From NCBI RefSeq assembly GCF_031157275.1, contig NZ_JAVIFW010000035.1:1-61986 (forward strand): a stretch of 61,986 nt of DNA. The letters run 5' to 3'. Shown piece after piece: positions 16,903 through 26,036 of the stretch. Both the position numbers and the translations under genes were made by a program. Below the pieces are notes generated by a model that searched no databases, was not told where the DNA came from, and saw nothing but the letters and a program-made list of their open reading frames with translations. Position 1 is the stretch's first letter; every line of letters starts with the position of its first letter. The DNA comes from Streptomyces sp. LHD-70. GTDB lineage: Bacteria > Actinomycetota > Actinomycetes > Streptomycetales > Streptomycetaceae.

Positions 16903-18344
16903 TCGGAGTCCTTGTAGCGGCTGGTGCAACAGGCGGTGTCGCCATCGGGCTGGTGCTTGTCACGCTCGGCCTGGACTGCGGCACCGCAGAAGAAGCCCTG
17001 GCACCGGCCGTTCATGGCGCGGGTCCGGCGACGCAGCCCTTCCAGGCTGCGGGCCGGGAGGGGGGCGTGGAAGGCGTCGCGGATCTCGCCTTCGGTGACG
17101 CGCTCGCAGAAGCAGACGATCTTCCCGTATGCGGGGTCTCGGGCGATGAGCTCGGCATCCTGGTAAGGGCGCTGCGTTGCTTCGCCGATGTTGGGCATCT
17201 GCGGCGGGTCCGGGAGGTCCGCTCGGGCGTGCAGCACGAGGCCCGCTTCCTCCAGCACGGTGCGGCAGTGCTCCGCGATGGCTATGCCCGCGGTCAGACC
17301 TGTGGAGCGGATGCCGCCGACGAGCAGATAGCGCTGCTCGGGAGAGGCTTCGATGAGGTAGTCGGAGCGGTCGATGGCAGCACGCAACCCGGCGTAGCTG
17401 GCGGTGACTTCCTCGGTGAGCAGGCGCGGCATCAGGCGCTCGCCCTTGGTGAGGAGGAAGTCGAAGCCGTCCTCTGACGTGCCGGTGTTCGTGCGGTCTT
17501 CCAGGTCCTCTGCGGTCGGGCCGAGCATGACGTTGCCGTAGATGGTGGGTGAGATGAGTACGCCCTTGCCGCGGGAGGTGGGCACAGGCAGGACGATCTT
17601 GTTCACCATGGGGCGGGTGAGCTTGTCGAAGACGAACAGCTCGCCGCGGCGCGGGGTGACGGTGAAGCGGTCATGTCCGAAGAGCCGGTCGATGTGATCG
17701 GCGCCCAGGCCCGCGGCATTGACAACCCATCGGGCGCGCACGTCACCGGCCGAGGTGTGCAGCGTGGTGGTCTCGCCGTCCTGGTCGGTCCCGGTGACCC
17801 GGTGATCGAGGAGAACGGTGGTGCCTCGCTGCTTCGCGTCGGTCGCCAGGGCGAGATTGGTGGTCCACGTGCAGATGATGGACTCGTCCGGGACGGTCAG
17901 TCCGCCCAGCACGCCCTCGCCGAGGTCGGGCAGGAGGCGGTACACCGCTTCGGCGTCGATCATCTGGGAGTGCTCGTAGCCGTTGGCCTCAGCCTTGGTC
18001 TTCAGCTCGGGCAGGGCAGCGAGTTCCTCGTCGTTCCAGGCCACGAGTACGGCGCCGGTGGGCTCAACGGGAATGCCGGTGGCCTTCGCGTACGCGCTCA
18101 GCAGGTGGTAGCCGCGAGCGACGAGACGGGACTCCAGTGTGCCCGGCTTGGCGTCGAAGCCGGTGTGGAGGATCGCGGTGTTGGCCTTGCTGGTGCCGTC
18201 CCCGACGTCGTCGCGCGCGTCGAGCAGTGCGACGGACACTTTGTGGCCCGACAACTCGCGGGCGATGGCGGCGCCGACAATGCCACCGCCGATCACAGCG
18301 ATGTCGAAGACCTCGCTGTGCGGGCTGGAGGGTTTGGGGGTCAT
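16899..18344 (-). CDS. GlpA-like FAD dehydrogenase with C-terminal BFD [2Fe-2S] domain
   Basis: About 481 residues, ATG 18344 overlapping the kinase stop. DIAVIGGGIVGAAIARELSG binds FAD; GTSKANTAILHTGFDAKPGT and VVNAAGLGADHIDRLFG are GlpA/L2HGDH-type motifs. The C-terminus holds a BFD-like iron-sulfur site with C-x-C (KIVCFCERVTEGEI) and C-x4-C (RCQGFFCGAAV). This matches anaerobic-type glycerol-3-phosphate dehydrogenase subunit A. Together with the GlpK-like kinase it suggests oxidation of a phosphorylated glycerol-like compound to a ketone or imine. Confidence 0.86.
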   Translation of the reverse strand: MTPKPSSPHSEVFDIAVIGGGIVGAAIARELSGHKVSVALLDARDDVGDGTSKANTAILHTGFDAKPGTLESRLVARGYHLLSAYAKATGIPVEPTGAVLVAWNDEELAALPELKTKAEANGYEHSQMIDAEAVYRLLPDLGEGVLGGLTVPDESIICTWTTNLALATDAKQRGTTVLLDHRVTGTDQDGETTTLHTSAGDVRARWVVNAAGLGADHIDRLFGHDRFTVTPRRGELFVFDKLTRPMVNKIVLPVPTSRGKGVLISPTIYGNVMLGPTAEDLEDRTNTGTSEDGFDFLLTKGERLMPRLLTEEVTASYAGLRAAIDRSDYLIEASPEQRYLLVGGIRSTGLTAGIAIAEHCRTVLEEAGLVLHARADLPDPPQMPNIGEATQRPYQDAELIARDPAYGKIVCFCERVTEGEIRDAFHAPLPARSLEGLRRRTRAMNGRCQGFFCGAAVQAERDKHQPDGDTACCTSRYKDSE

Positions 18345-19774
18345 GGGTGCTCTCCCTTGGCGGCGCTGGCCTGTGCGGCCTGCGCCCATGTGGTGCGGAA
18401 TTCTTCGGCCCGGTCGGCGGACCATCGAGGTTCATAAACGGCGGTCGGCTGCCAGTCGCCGACGGCTTCCTTGAGACTCAGCGAGGGGTCGAGGGCGCAG
18501 CGAGCGAGGGCGGCTGCGCCCAGCGGGGTGGCGTGGGCCGACGGATAGATGTCGACGGGAATCTGGGCGATGTCGGCCTGTGCCTGCATGAGGGCGGCGG
18601 AGTTGGTCAGGCCGCCGTCGGCGCGAAGTCGGCTCAGCGGACGGCCGAGGTCCCGGCCGACCAGAGAGGCCAGCTCCGTCACCTGCGCCGCGATGCCCTG
18701 GAGCACGGCCAGGATCAGATGCTCGCGCCGGGTTGCCAGCGTCATACCGGTCAGGGACGCGGTTGCTTCGGGCGCCCACCAGGGGGCGGCCAGGCCTGCG
18801 AAGGCCGGTACACACAGGACACCCTGGCTGTCCTCCGCGACGAGTGCGTCGAGGTCCGTGGCGGACTGCAGGAGCCCCAGGTCCTGCAGCCAGCGCACCG
18901 CCGAGGCCACGGTGTACACCTGGCCGTCCACGCAGTACAGGCTCTGTCCGGCGGCCTGCCAGGCCACCGAGGTCGTCAGCCCCGCGCTGGAGCGCACCGG
19001 ATTGAGGCCGGTGTTCGCCAGCAGGAACGCACCTGTGCCGTACGTGCATTTGGCGGTGCCCTGGTCCAGACACGCCTCGGCGACCAGGGCGGCCTGCTGG
19101 TCGACGATCAGCCCGGCCACCGGGATCTCCTGACCGAACGCGCGCGTGGTGCCGACCACGTCGTCGCTGGCGACGATGCGGGGCAACCGCTCCTCGCCGA
19201 GCTGGAACCAGTCCGCGAGCTCTCCGTCCCAGGAGGCGCTGTCCAGATCGAGGATCAGGGAGCGGCTGGCGGTCGACGCGTCAGTGACGAATTCGCCCGT
19301 CAGATGGTGGACGAGCCAGGTGTCGGTGGTGGTGACGACGCCTTCACGGGTGAGATTGCGGCGTACCCACGCCATCTTGGGTGCGGAGAAGTAGGGGTCG
19401 AGGACAAGCCCGGTGCGATGGGCGATGGCCTCGCCGTGTTCGGTCAGATCGGCGCAGACGCTCTCCGCGCGGCGGTCCTGCCAGACGATGGCCTGCGACA
19501 GGGGCGTCCCGGTGGCCGAATCCCAGGCCAGGACGGTCTCTCCCTGGTTGGCCAGGGCCACGGCGTCGATCGGGCGGCCGGCCGTGCTGACGGCCCGGCG
19601 GCCTGCGGTGAGGACGGAGTCGAGCAGCTCGTGAGGATTCTGTTCGACACCTCCGCCCGACAGGTACGTGGGGCGGACGGTCTCTTCGGCGATGGCGACT
19701 GTGCCGTCCTCGGCATCGACGACGATCGCCTTGGTGCCCGAGGTTCCCTGATCGATGGCGAGGATCGTGGTCAT
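18341..19774 (-). CDS. FGGY kinase, glycerol-kinase-like
   Basis: About 477 residues, ATG 19774 overlapping the permease stop. TTILAIDQGTSGTKAIVVDA is the phosphate-1 motif, ALANQGETVLAWD and AIVWQDRRAE are substrate loops, and GTAKCTYGTGAFLLANTG is the GlpK-type adenosine motif. LRADGGLTNSAALMQAQAD completes the family pattern. Glycerol kinase is the best family match, but the operon has an amino-acid-type permease instead of a glycerol facilitator, so the substrate may be an amino-polyol or related compound. The open frame continuing to 21352 upstream is a shadow of the permease. Confidence 0.86.
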   Translation of the reverse strand: MTTILAIDQGTSGTKAIVVDAEDGTVAIAEETVRPTYLSGGGVEQNPHELLDSVLTAGRRAVSTAGRPIDAVALANQGETVLAWDSATGTPLSQAIVWQDRRAESVCADLTEHGEAIAHRTGLVLDPYFSAPKMAWVRRNLTREGVVTTTDTWLVHHLTGEFVTDASTASRSLILDLDSASWDGELADWFQLGEERLPRIVASDDVVGTTRAFGQEIPVAGLIVDQQAALVAEACLDQGTAKCTYGTGAFLLANTGLNPVRSSAGLTTSVAWQAAGQSLYCVDGQVYTVASAVRWLQDLGLLQSATDLDALVAEDSQGVLCVPAFAGLAAPWWAPEATASLTGMTLATRREHLILAVLQGIAAQVTELASLVGRDLGRPLSRLRADGGLTNSAALMQAQADIAQIPVDIYPSAHATPLGAAALARCALDPSLSLKEAVGDWQPTAVYEPRWSADRAEEFRTTWAQAAQASAAKGEHP

Positions 19775-21306
19775 CGCACGGTCCCTTCTGCTTCGGTCCC
19801 GGAGGGAGCGGTGGTGGCGCTGTCGAGGGCACGGTCGACATCGGCCATGTCCGGCATGGTCAGCGCGGCACGGCCTCGCCGGGCGATGAGGACGGCCAGG
19901 TAGAGACCGCCGATCCCGCACAGCACCAGTACGTAGATCCAGGGGCCCTGGAAGGAGGCGTCCCGGAAGATGAGCAGCTCGTACACCAGCCAGATGGCGG
20001 CGAGCACGAGGACCGGGACCTCCCACCGGCCGAGGGAGAAGCCGCGGGACGGCGGCAGCGAGTGGCGCTTGACCGCATACATCGCCACCGTGCCGGCGTA
20101 GATGACGGCGGGAAGAAGGGTGGCGGCCGAGAACAGCTGGAACAGAGCGTCGGTGGATCGGGAGAAGACGGCGAGGATGATCTGTGCGATGACCATCATG
20201 AAGAGGGTGGCGTTCAGCGGTGTCGCGGTGCGCGGGTGGATCCGCTTGAGCAGGCGCCAGCCGGGGAACCGCTCGTCCCTCGACATCGCGTATACCAGGC
20301 GGGTGCCACTGAGGGTGATCACGAGTCCGCACGAGAAGATCGAGACGACCACCAGGACCAGAAGGATCTTTCCGACGACCGAGCCAAGCACGGCGGTGAT
20401 CACAGTGGCCACCGGGGTGGCCGACTCGGCGACCCCGTCGATCCGGCCGGCTGCGGCGGTGATGGCGACCAGGAAGAGGAGACCGAGGACGCCCAGGGAG
20501 ATCACGGCCTGGACCATCGCCTTGGGGATGACACGGGCGGGATCCTTGGTCTCCTCGGCCAGGTTCGCAGCGGACTCGAAGCCGACGATCGTGAACGCGC
20601 CCAGCAGGAAAGCAAGGGCGAAGGGGCCGGCCTGCGTTCCGCCGCCCAGACCGTAGTAGCCGCTCTCCGGCACGGTCCCGGTCTCGAAGAGGTGGGCGAA
20701 ATCGAGTTTGCCGGTGAAGAAGCCCACCGCGAGCAGCAGCACTGTCAAGGTGATCATGCCGATGAGCTGCGCCGTCACCGCCGCGTTGTTGACTCGATGC
20801 GTGCTGCGCGTGGAGGCGGCAACCAGCAGTGACTGCAAGAGCATCACCCCAGCGGTGATCACCCAGGCATTCTGCGTCGTGCCGACGTACTGGAACAGCT
20901 CGGGAAGGATCGTGGAGGCGATCGTATAGTCCACGGCGACCACGACGACCCCGAGGAAGGCGAAGGAGATCCAGCCCATGATCCAGCCCCAGATGGGGCC
21001 GACGAGACGGGACACCCACTGGTAGGAGTAGCCGCTGATCGGGATACGCGCGGCCAGTGCGCCGAAGACGAGCGCGATGGAGAGCTGGCCGATGACCGAT
21101 ATCGGCCAGGCCCAGATGCCGCGTGGCCCGGATGTGGCGAGTACCGCGCCGTAGGTGGTGAAGATGCCCGTCGCGATTGACACGAACCCGAACGCCACGG
21201 AGAACGAGGCGTACCAGCCGAGTTCCCGCGCCATCACCTGTCCGGTCTCGGCCTCGTGTCCATCGGCTGATCTTGGCGCTTGGGAATCTGTTCCTGATTG
21301 CGTCAT
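19771..21306 (-). CDS. APC-superfamily permease
   Basis: About 511 residues and 12 helices, ATG 21306 with AGGGACG upstream. Typical APC features are SVAFGFVSIATGIFTTYG in helix 1, the GFESAANLAEETKDPARVIPKAM loop, and the GTRLVYAMSRDERFPGW motif. This is closest in layout to amino-acid/choline/ethanolamine permeases (AAT/ACT type). It is the first gene of a four-gene, ATGA-coupled operon ending at 15643, and thus the likely importer for the kinase and dehydrogenase. The DeoR operator at 21501 is in its promoter region. Confidence 0.87.
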   Translation of the reverse strand: MTQSGTDSQAPRSADGHEAETGQVMARELGWYASFSVAFGFVSIATGIFTTYGAVLATSGPRGIWAWPISVIGQLSIALVFGALAARIPISGYSYQWVSRLVGPIWGWIMGWISFAFLGVVVVAVDYTIASTILPELFQYVGTTQNAWVITAGVMLLQSLLVAASTRSTHRVNNAAVTAQLIGMITLTVLLLAVGFFTGKLDFAHLFETGTVPESGYYGLGGGTQAGPFALAFLLGAFTIVGFESAANLAEETKDPARVIPKAMVQAVISLGVLGLLFLVAITAAAGRIDGVAESATPVATVITAVLGSVVGKILLVLVVVSIFSCGLVITLSGTRLVYAMSRDERFPGWRLLKRIHPRTATPLNATLFMMVIAQIILAVFSRSTDALFQLFSAATLLPAVIYAGTVAMYAVKRHSLPPSRGFSLGRWEVPVLVLAAIWLVYELLIFRDASFQGPWIYVLVLCGIGGLYLAVLIARRGRAALTMPDMADVDRALDSATTAPSGTEAEGTVR

Positions 21307-21500
21307 GAGTCGTCCCTGTCTCAGAGTGCCCCGCCGTTGCTGCGGAAGCCAATGGGTGTTGGGTGAACCGAAGGTGTTCGGCACCGAGGCACGCCCCGCC
21401 GGGATGCGCTGGGCCTGTCTGTGTGGAGGGGGGCTGTGAGGTCTGCGTGATCGGTGACCCCGTCGCCTGTGACGGTCAGTAGCACTGCTGGTGACTTGCT

Positions 21501-21652
21501 CTGTGGATTACTGACTGCCGATTCCTGAAAGTGTGGTCCATTGCCCGTTTGCCGTCAAGAGTTCATCTGGCGATGCCTCATGCGCTCGACTGTTCGATAC
21601 CACCGCACGGAGGGGCGCCACTGAGGCCTAGAATGCAGTCAAAGATCCACAG
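21501..21652. promoter_or_regulatory. Inverted DeoR operators between permease operon and deoR
   Basis: CTGTGGATTACTGACTG (21501-21517) faces CAGTCAAAGATCCACAG (21636-21652). The reverse complement of the second, CTGTGGATCTTTGACTG, matches the first at 14 of 17 positions. One box lies near each of the divergent transcripts. A third, weaker match is at 22491-22505. The 370-base gap 21307-21676 contains no gene. Confidence 0.68.
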
Positions 21653-21676
21653 AAACAGTCACTCAGGGGGTTGGGC

Positions 21677-22438
21677 GTGCTGCCAGCCGAGCGTCACCGC
21701 AGGATCGTCGCCGAGATTGACCGCCTGAAGTTCGTCACTACGGACGACCTCACCAGCCTGCTGGGTGTGTCGCAGGAGACGGTCCGCAGGGATCTCGCCC
21801 TCCTTGAACGGCGGGGTGAACTGGCCCGTGTCCACGGTGGTGCCACCACCGCCCAGGCGTCGGTAGGGGAGGAGGCGTCCTTCAGCGAGCGGCGGGATGC
21901 GTTCCTCGAGGAGAAGAAGGTGATCGGGCAAGCTGCTGCAGCTCTGATCGAGCCCCATCAGACCGTCGTCATCGATGTCGGCACCACGGCGCTGGAGGTG
22001 GCCCGCGCCCTGCCGGCCGACCATGTCGGCGTGATCGCCACACCCTCTCTGCTGGTGGCCACCGAGGTGAGTTCGCGCCCGCGGGTCGAGGTGCTCGTCA
22101 GTGGCGGCCGGCTGCGTGGGGGTGACCTGGCTTGCTCCAACGCCCAGGCGGTGGGCTTCTTCAACGACCTGCGTGCGGACGCGGTCTTCCTGGGCTCCGG
22201 AGGAGTCGCTCCCTACGGCCTGACCGACTTCCATCTCGACGAGGTCGCAACGAAGCGCGTCATGCTTGCCAACGCCTCGCATCGATACGTGCTCGCCGAC
22301 TCCAGCAAGTTCGGTCGTACGGCCTCGCATCGCGTCTGCGAGCTGGACGGCTTCGACACCCTCATCACGGACCAGCCGTGCCCGGAGGGCCTTCAGGTCG
22401 CTCTCGTCAAGGCGGGTGGCAGGGTCGTCGTCGCCTGA
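21677..22438 (+). CDS. DeoR/GlpR-family transcriptional regulator
   Basis: About 253 residues from GTG 21677, six bases after AGGGGG; an in-frame TTG at 21671 is possible. The N-terminal DeoR helix-turn-helix is LKFVTTDDLTSLLGVSQETVRRDLALLE and the following ELARVHGGATTA is diagnostic. The C-terminal sugar-phosphate sensor has VVIDVGTTALEVARAL and DEVATKRVMLANASHRYVLADSSKFG. DeoR proteins respond to phosphorylated sugars or polyols, in keeping with a product of the GlpK-like kinase as inducer. Probable targets are the permease operon, itself and ridA-HAD. Confidence 0.9.
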   Translation: MLPAERHRRIVAEIDRLKFVTTDDLTSLLGVSQETVRRDLALLERRGELARVHGGATTAQASVGEEASFSERRDAFLEEKKVIGQAAAALIEPHQTVVIDVGTTALEVARALPADHVGVIATPSLLVATEVSSRPRVEVLVSGGRLRGGDLACSNAQAVGFFNDLRADAVFLGSGGVAPYGLTDFHLDEVATKRVMLANASHRYVLADSSKFGRTASHRVCELDGFDTLITDQPCPEGLQVALVKAGGRVVVA

Positions 22439-22490
22439 GGACGCCGCTGTGTGCCGGGGCAGTGGGCATCGTCATGGTTGACACCGCGCG

Positions 22491-22505
22491 GTCATGGATC
22501 CACAA
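22491..22505. promoter_or_regulatory. Probable third DeoR box before ridA
   Basis: GTCATGGATCCACAA resembles the GTCAAAGATCCACAG half of the operator at 21636-21652 (GTCAnnGATCCACA conserved). It sits between deoR and ridA and suggests that ridA and the HAD gene belong to the DeoR regulon. Confidence 0.45.
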
Positions 22506-22688
22506 TTTCGGCCACCAGTGGGCATCTTCCCGCATGGGATCAGTCACTGCTCAGTCGGCGCCCCCGCAAGGCGAGACCAGGTCAGCTGCTTCGCCTACGA
22601 GCCGCCTCGCCGCGGAAACACGCAAGGCTCTGCCGCGCGAGGTCGAGCTCGTCTCTGGCGCCGCCGTACCACCGAACCAAGGAGAACC

Positions 22689-23075
22689 ATGGCCCAGCGC
22701 CAGAACATATCGTCCGGCTCCTCGCGTGAGCCCGTGCTCGGTTACTCCCGAGCTGTCCGCGTCGGCAACCAGGTCTTCGTCGCTGGTACCACGGCCGGTT
22801 CCGCCGACGGTGCAGTCGGCGGAACCGACGCAGCTGCTCAGGCGCGTGAGATTTTCTCCCGTATCGAAGCGGCTCTCACTCAGGCGGGAGCCGGTTTCAC
22901 CGACGTCGTCCGCACGCGCATTTACCTGACGGACATCGCCGATTTCGACGCCGTGGGTGCCGTCCACGGCGAGATCTTCGGTGACATCCGCCCCGTCACC
23001 GCGGTCGTAGAGGTCGGCGCCCTCGCTGCCAAGGACCTCCTCGTCGAGGTGGAAGCCGACGCCGTCCTGCAATGA
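22689..23075 (+). CDS. RidA/YjgF family enamine/imine deaminase
   Basis: 128 residues, ATG 22689 after AAGGAG. VLGYSRAVRVGNQVFVAGTT, GFTDVVRTRIYLTDIADFDAV and GDIRPVTAVVEVGALAAKDLLVEVEADAVL are the RidA core, with the arginine (R in RTRIY) that binds the substrate carboxylate. RidA proteins hydrolyse reactive enamines/imines to ketones and ammonia. The gene overlaps the next start (ATGA). In this neighbourhood it suggests that an imine or enamine is formed, possibly by the flavin dehydrogenase of the same regulon. Confidence 0.88.
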   Translation: MAQRQNISSGSSREPVLGYSRAVRVGNQVFVAGTTAGSADGAVGGTDAAAQAREIFSRIEAALTQAGAGFTDVVRTRIYLTDIADFDAVGAVHGEIFGDIRPVTAVVEVGALAAKDLLVEVEADAVLQ

Positions 23076-23731
23076 GCTCAGCCGAGACCGTCACCTCGAT
23101 CTTTGACCTTGACGGCGTGCTGACCAGGGAAGACACCATGGCTTCCCTGGTCAGCAGCTCTCTCGCAGCCTGCCCTGGCCGTCTTGTCGCCGCGAGCGCG
23201 CCGTTCCTGCTCGCTCAGGCCGCACCTCCCGACGGTGCGTTGAGGCCAGCTATGAACCGCGCGATCGTGTCGCTCGCTCTGCGCGGAATGACCCGTCGCA
23301 CGTACGAGTCGCTCGCCGTCGCCACAGGGCACGCGATGGCCAGGCGAACGACGGTGGTGGAACAGGCCGTCGCCCGTTGTCGGTCGGCCGGCCTCCATGG
23401 CCCGACGGTCGTGGCGACGGCTTCGGAGGAAACCCTCGCGCGGGCCTTTCTGGACGGCCTCGGGCTGCGGGGCATCCCGCTGGCCGCCTCCCGACTCGAC
23501 TTCACCCGACGGGGGCCCAGGCTGAGTGCCCACAACGTCGGCCAAGCCAAGGTCGCCGCGGTTCGGGCGATGGGATTCGTTCCGGAGCAAGCCGTCCTCT
23601 ATACCGACTCGGCCAGCGACATTCCGCTCGCCCGCGTCGCACGCCGGACCGTCACCGTCAACGCCGCCCGCCGCTCGAGCTCGAGACTCGCTGCCGTGGC
23701 CAACGAGATCACCCACGAGCGCTGGACCTGA
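23072..23731 (+). CDS. HAD-IB phosphatase (SerB-like)
   Basis: 219 residues. Motif I is FDLDGVLTRED (nucleophile D12, acid/base D14), motif II is the VVATASEE threonine/serine, motif III is the lysine in HNVGQAKVAAV, and motif IV is LYTDSASDIPLA. This is the phosphoserine-phosphatase-like HAD-IB group. It is translationally coupled to ridA. Inference: it removes phosphate from the product of the kinase/dehydrogenase route. Confidence 0.85.
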   Translation: MSSAETVTSIFDLDGVLTREDTMASLVSSSLAACPGRLVAASAPFLLAQAAPPDGALRPAMNRAIVSLALRGMTRRTYESLAVATGHAMARRTTVVEQAVARCRSAGLHGPTVVATASEETLARAFLDGLGLRGIPLAASRLDFTRRGPRLSAHNVGQAKVAAVRAMGFVPEQAVLYTDSASDIPLARVARRTVTVNAARRSSSRLAAVANEITHERWT

Positions 23732-24099
23732 GAGCGGTCGGTGGCCAGCTTGCGAGCTGACTCGGTGAGGCGGGGCATCTCTGAGGTCCTTTCGGGACGA
23801 GGCCGGGGCCGTCGTTCCGTGACGGCCCACAGTTGTACATCCCGTGCGGAACATGTCGATGCCAGGGATGGCATGCGCTGTTGGGCCCTTCCGTCGTGCC
23901 TTCTTCGATGACAGGACGGAGGCCGTTATATGCGGTGACCGCCGCCCGGGCTTGATAGGAGCGTTGGCTTCGACCTGTTGTTGGTCGTCACTCGCCGCCA
24001 CATCGGTGGCGCGTCAAGGCGTCCGTAGAACACGCCGTAGCTCTCGCTGAGTCTCGCGGGCTGACGGGCTGGTCCTACCTACTGTTTCGGTTCCGCAGC

Positions 24100-24351
24100 G
24101 TGTTCGGCCAGGATGCCAGCCTTGTGCCGACCGCAGCGGAGACGGATACGAACAGCACAACGAACCACCTCAGGTACCAATGGAACGGCGCAGCGGTGCT
24201 GGCTCATCTGCGGAAGAACGAGACGTTCGATCAGGTCGGGGCAGGGTTTGGTGTCTCGGATGCCCCATTCTCCCAGCCCCTGTATTACGCCTCCCGATGG
24301 TCGAGAAGCAAGAGAACGCTGTTGCTCGGGTTGAAGCAGCGAATTCGCTAA
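24100..24351 (+). pseudogene. IS5-type transposase N-terminal remnant
   Basis: The stretch LRYQWNGAAVLAHLRKNETFDQVGAGFGVSDA is the helix-turn-helix start of Streptomyces IS5-group transposases. The following residues diverge and the frame ends after about 80 residues. The catalytic part is missing. The rest of the 23732-24407 gap shows no gene; a leftward frame near 23790 starting MPRLTESARKLATDRS is not recognised. Confidence 0.65.
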
Positions 24352-24407
24352 CCGCCTGCTTGAGCCTTCGCGTCGGTGGCGCCCAACTCGCCCCTCAGCC
24401 AGGATGC

Positions 24408-25094
24408 TCAACGTCGGTTGACGCTGGGCCTGAGGGCTTCCCTTACCTCGGGGGCGGAGGCCAAGTGTTGGGAGAGCAAATCCTGCAGCCTCGCGCTGTC
24501 ATGGCTATCGAGCGCATCCACGATGGCCCGGTGCTGCTCATCGATGATCGGCACGCGAGCCGAGCTGGACTCGAGTGCTCGAAGACCGACGCGCTGTTGA
24601 CGGGCCTGCAACGTGTCGTACATCTCGGTGAGCACCGCGTTGCCATGCGCGCTCACAATGGCGCGATGGAACCGCCAGTTCAGTTGGACGGCACGCACCC
24701 AGTCCAACGCGCGCTCCGCCTCCTCCATGAGGGCCACAAGGTCTCGCATCTCGGGTGGGGCGCCCGCCTCGGCTGCGCACAGCGCACGGCCTGCGTGCCC
24801 TTCGATCACGAGCCGGGACGCGTTCACCTCTTCGAGTTCTCGAACCGTCACCACATGTACCTGGGCGCCCTTGCGTGGCATCAGGTCGATGAACCGCTCC
24901 GCGCTGAGCCGGTGGAAGGCTTCGCGCACGGGAGTACGTGAGGTCCCCACGGATTCGGCGACCTTCACCTCGTCGAGGAAGGTGCCTTCAGCCAACTTGC
25001 CGGTGATGATCCCCTCGCGCAACCAGTCGTATGCCCGGTCGGAAGCGGACCTCCGGCGAGGCGCCTCGACCTCGCCTGAAACATCGGCAGTCAC
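24408..25094 (-). CDS. GntR-family regulator, FadR/FCD subfamily
   Basis: 228 residues from GTG 25094 with AGGGGG eight bases upstream. The winged helix is ASDRAYDWLREGIITGKL through SVGTSRTPVREAFHRLSAERFIDLMPRKGAQV. The C-terminal all-helical FCD domain follows, with the LNWRFHRAIVSAHGN and IIDEQHRAIVDALDSHDSARL segments that carry metal-binding histidines. It is divergent from the aldolase-MFS-nitrilase operon, which it probably represses through the palindrome at 25160. Confidence 0.9.
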   Translation of the reverse strand: MTADVSGEVEAPRRRSASDRAYDWLREGIITGKLAEGTFLDEVKVAESVGTSRTPVREAFHRLSAERFIDLMPRKGAQVHVVTVRELEEVNASRLVIEGHAGRALCAAEAGAPPEMRDLVALMEEAERALDWVRAVQLNWRFHRAIVSAHGNAVLTEMYDTLQARQQRVGLRALESSSARVPIIDEQHRAIVDALDSHDSARLQDLLSQHLASAPEVREALRPSVNRR

Positions 25095-25159
25095 CGTGGA
25101 TCCCCCTTGTAGCTAGGCCGTCCGTCGCCCTCAAGATACTGGACACTTATTGTCGACCT

Positions 25160-25171
25160 CGTGTATACACG
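25160..25171. promoter_or_regulatory. Palindromic operator for the FCD-GntR regulator
   Basis: CGTGTATACACG, a perfect 12-base palindrome with the TGTATACA core common for FCD-type GntR sites. It is placed in the divergent promoter region between the regulator and the aldolase gene. Confidence 0.6.
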
Positions 25172-25277
25172 GCGCATACGCAGTCAGCGTACGGGGCCCG
25201 CCGCTCAGCAAGCCCGGCCGTCTTCAAGGTCGTGGGGCGGGCGACAAAGCACTCGACATGCCGAGGAGTCCGATCCC

Positions 25278-26036
25278 GTGAACAAGCGCACTCTCAACTC
25301 TGACTTCGCCGTTTGGCTCTCCGATCCCAACTTCGCTGCCGCCGAGATTGCTCAACTCATCGGTTACGGTGCGGCCGTGCTCGACATCGAGCACGGCGCA
25401 TTCGGTCTGGCCGACCTGGAGCGGTTCATACCGTTCCTGAAGGCGCTCGGCTTCGACGTTCTCGCCAAGGTCCTGGCCCCTGAGCGGGCACCGATCCAGC
25501 AGGCCTTGGACTTCGGGGCCGATGCGGTCGTGATCCCCCACATAGACGGAGCGGCTCACGCGAGCGCCGTCTGCGCTTTCGCCAAGTTCCCGTCGCTGGG
25601 AGACCGGAGTCTCGCGGGCGGGCGCACCATCGGTTATGGGCCCTACAGCGATGAGTGGCTTGCCGCCGAAGATGCCCGGATTCGCTGCTACCCGATGATC
25701 GAACACGCGGGGGCCCTGGCCGAAGTCGACGCGATCCTCGAACTTCCCACCGTGGACGGCGTGTTCGTCGGGCCCGGAGACCTCTCAGTTCGGCGCGGCC
25801 GCGGTGCCTACGCCCGACAGGCCGATGACTTCGCGGATCAGCGCAAGATCGCTCATGCGGCGAGGGGTGCGGGAAAGCACTGGATCATGCCGGCCTGGAG
25901 CGAGGACGAGAAGCGCTTCGCCCTGGACAACGGGGCTCACCAACTGGCCCTGATCATGCAGCATGACGCTCTGCGTGCGGGACTCAGCAGAGCATTCGAC
26001 GAGGCAACAGCGCTGTCGACGAAGGGGCAGGCGTGA
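25278..26036 (+). CDS. HpcH/HpaI-family class II aldolase
   Basis: 252 residues from GTG 25278, with GAGGAG ten bases upstream. The fold's metal and catalytic elements are visible: the LDIEHGAFGLADLERF segment (HpaI WxxDxEHG equivalent), ADAVVIPHIDGAAHA, IRCYPMIEHAGALAEVDAIL (metal-binding E) and VDGVFVGPGDLSVRRG. This family cleaves 2-keto-4-hydroxy acids to pyruvate and an aldehyde. It overlaps the transporter start and is controlled with a nitrilase-type hydrolase, so the substrate may arrive as an amide or nitrile of a keto or hydroxy acid. Confidence 0.85.
   Translation: MNKRTLNSDFAVWLSDPNFAAAEIAQLIGYGAAVLDIEHGAFGLADLERFIPFLKALGFDVLAKVLAPERAPIQQALDFGADAVVIPHIDGAAHASAVCAFAKFPSLGDRSLAGGRTIGYGPYSDEWLAAEDARIRCYPMIEHAGALAEVDAILELPTVDGVFVGPGDLSVRRGRGAYARQADDFADQRKIAHAARGAGKHWIMPAWSEDEKRFALDNGAHQLALIMQHDALRAGLSRAFDEATALSTKGQA

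Noticed and set aside
19775..21352. A 1003-codon leftward frame that includes the GlpK-like kinase
   Set aside because: Its N-terminal half is Arg/His/Gly-rich shadow of the APC permease frame; the kinase starts at ATG 19774 with its own overlap signal.
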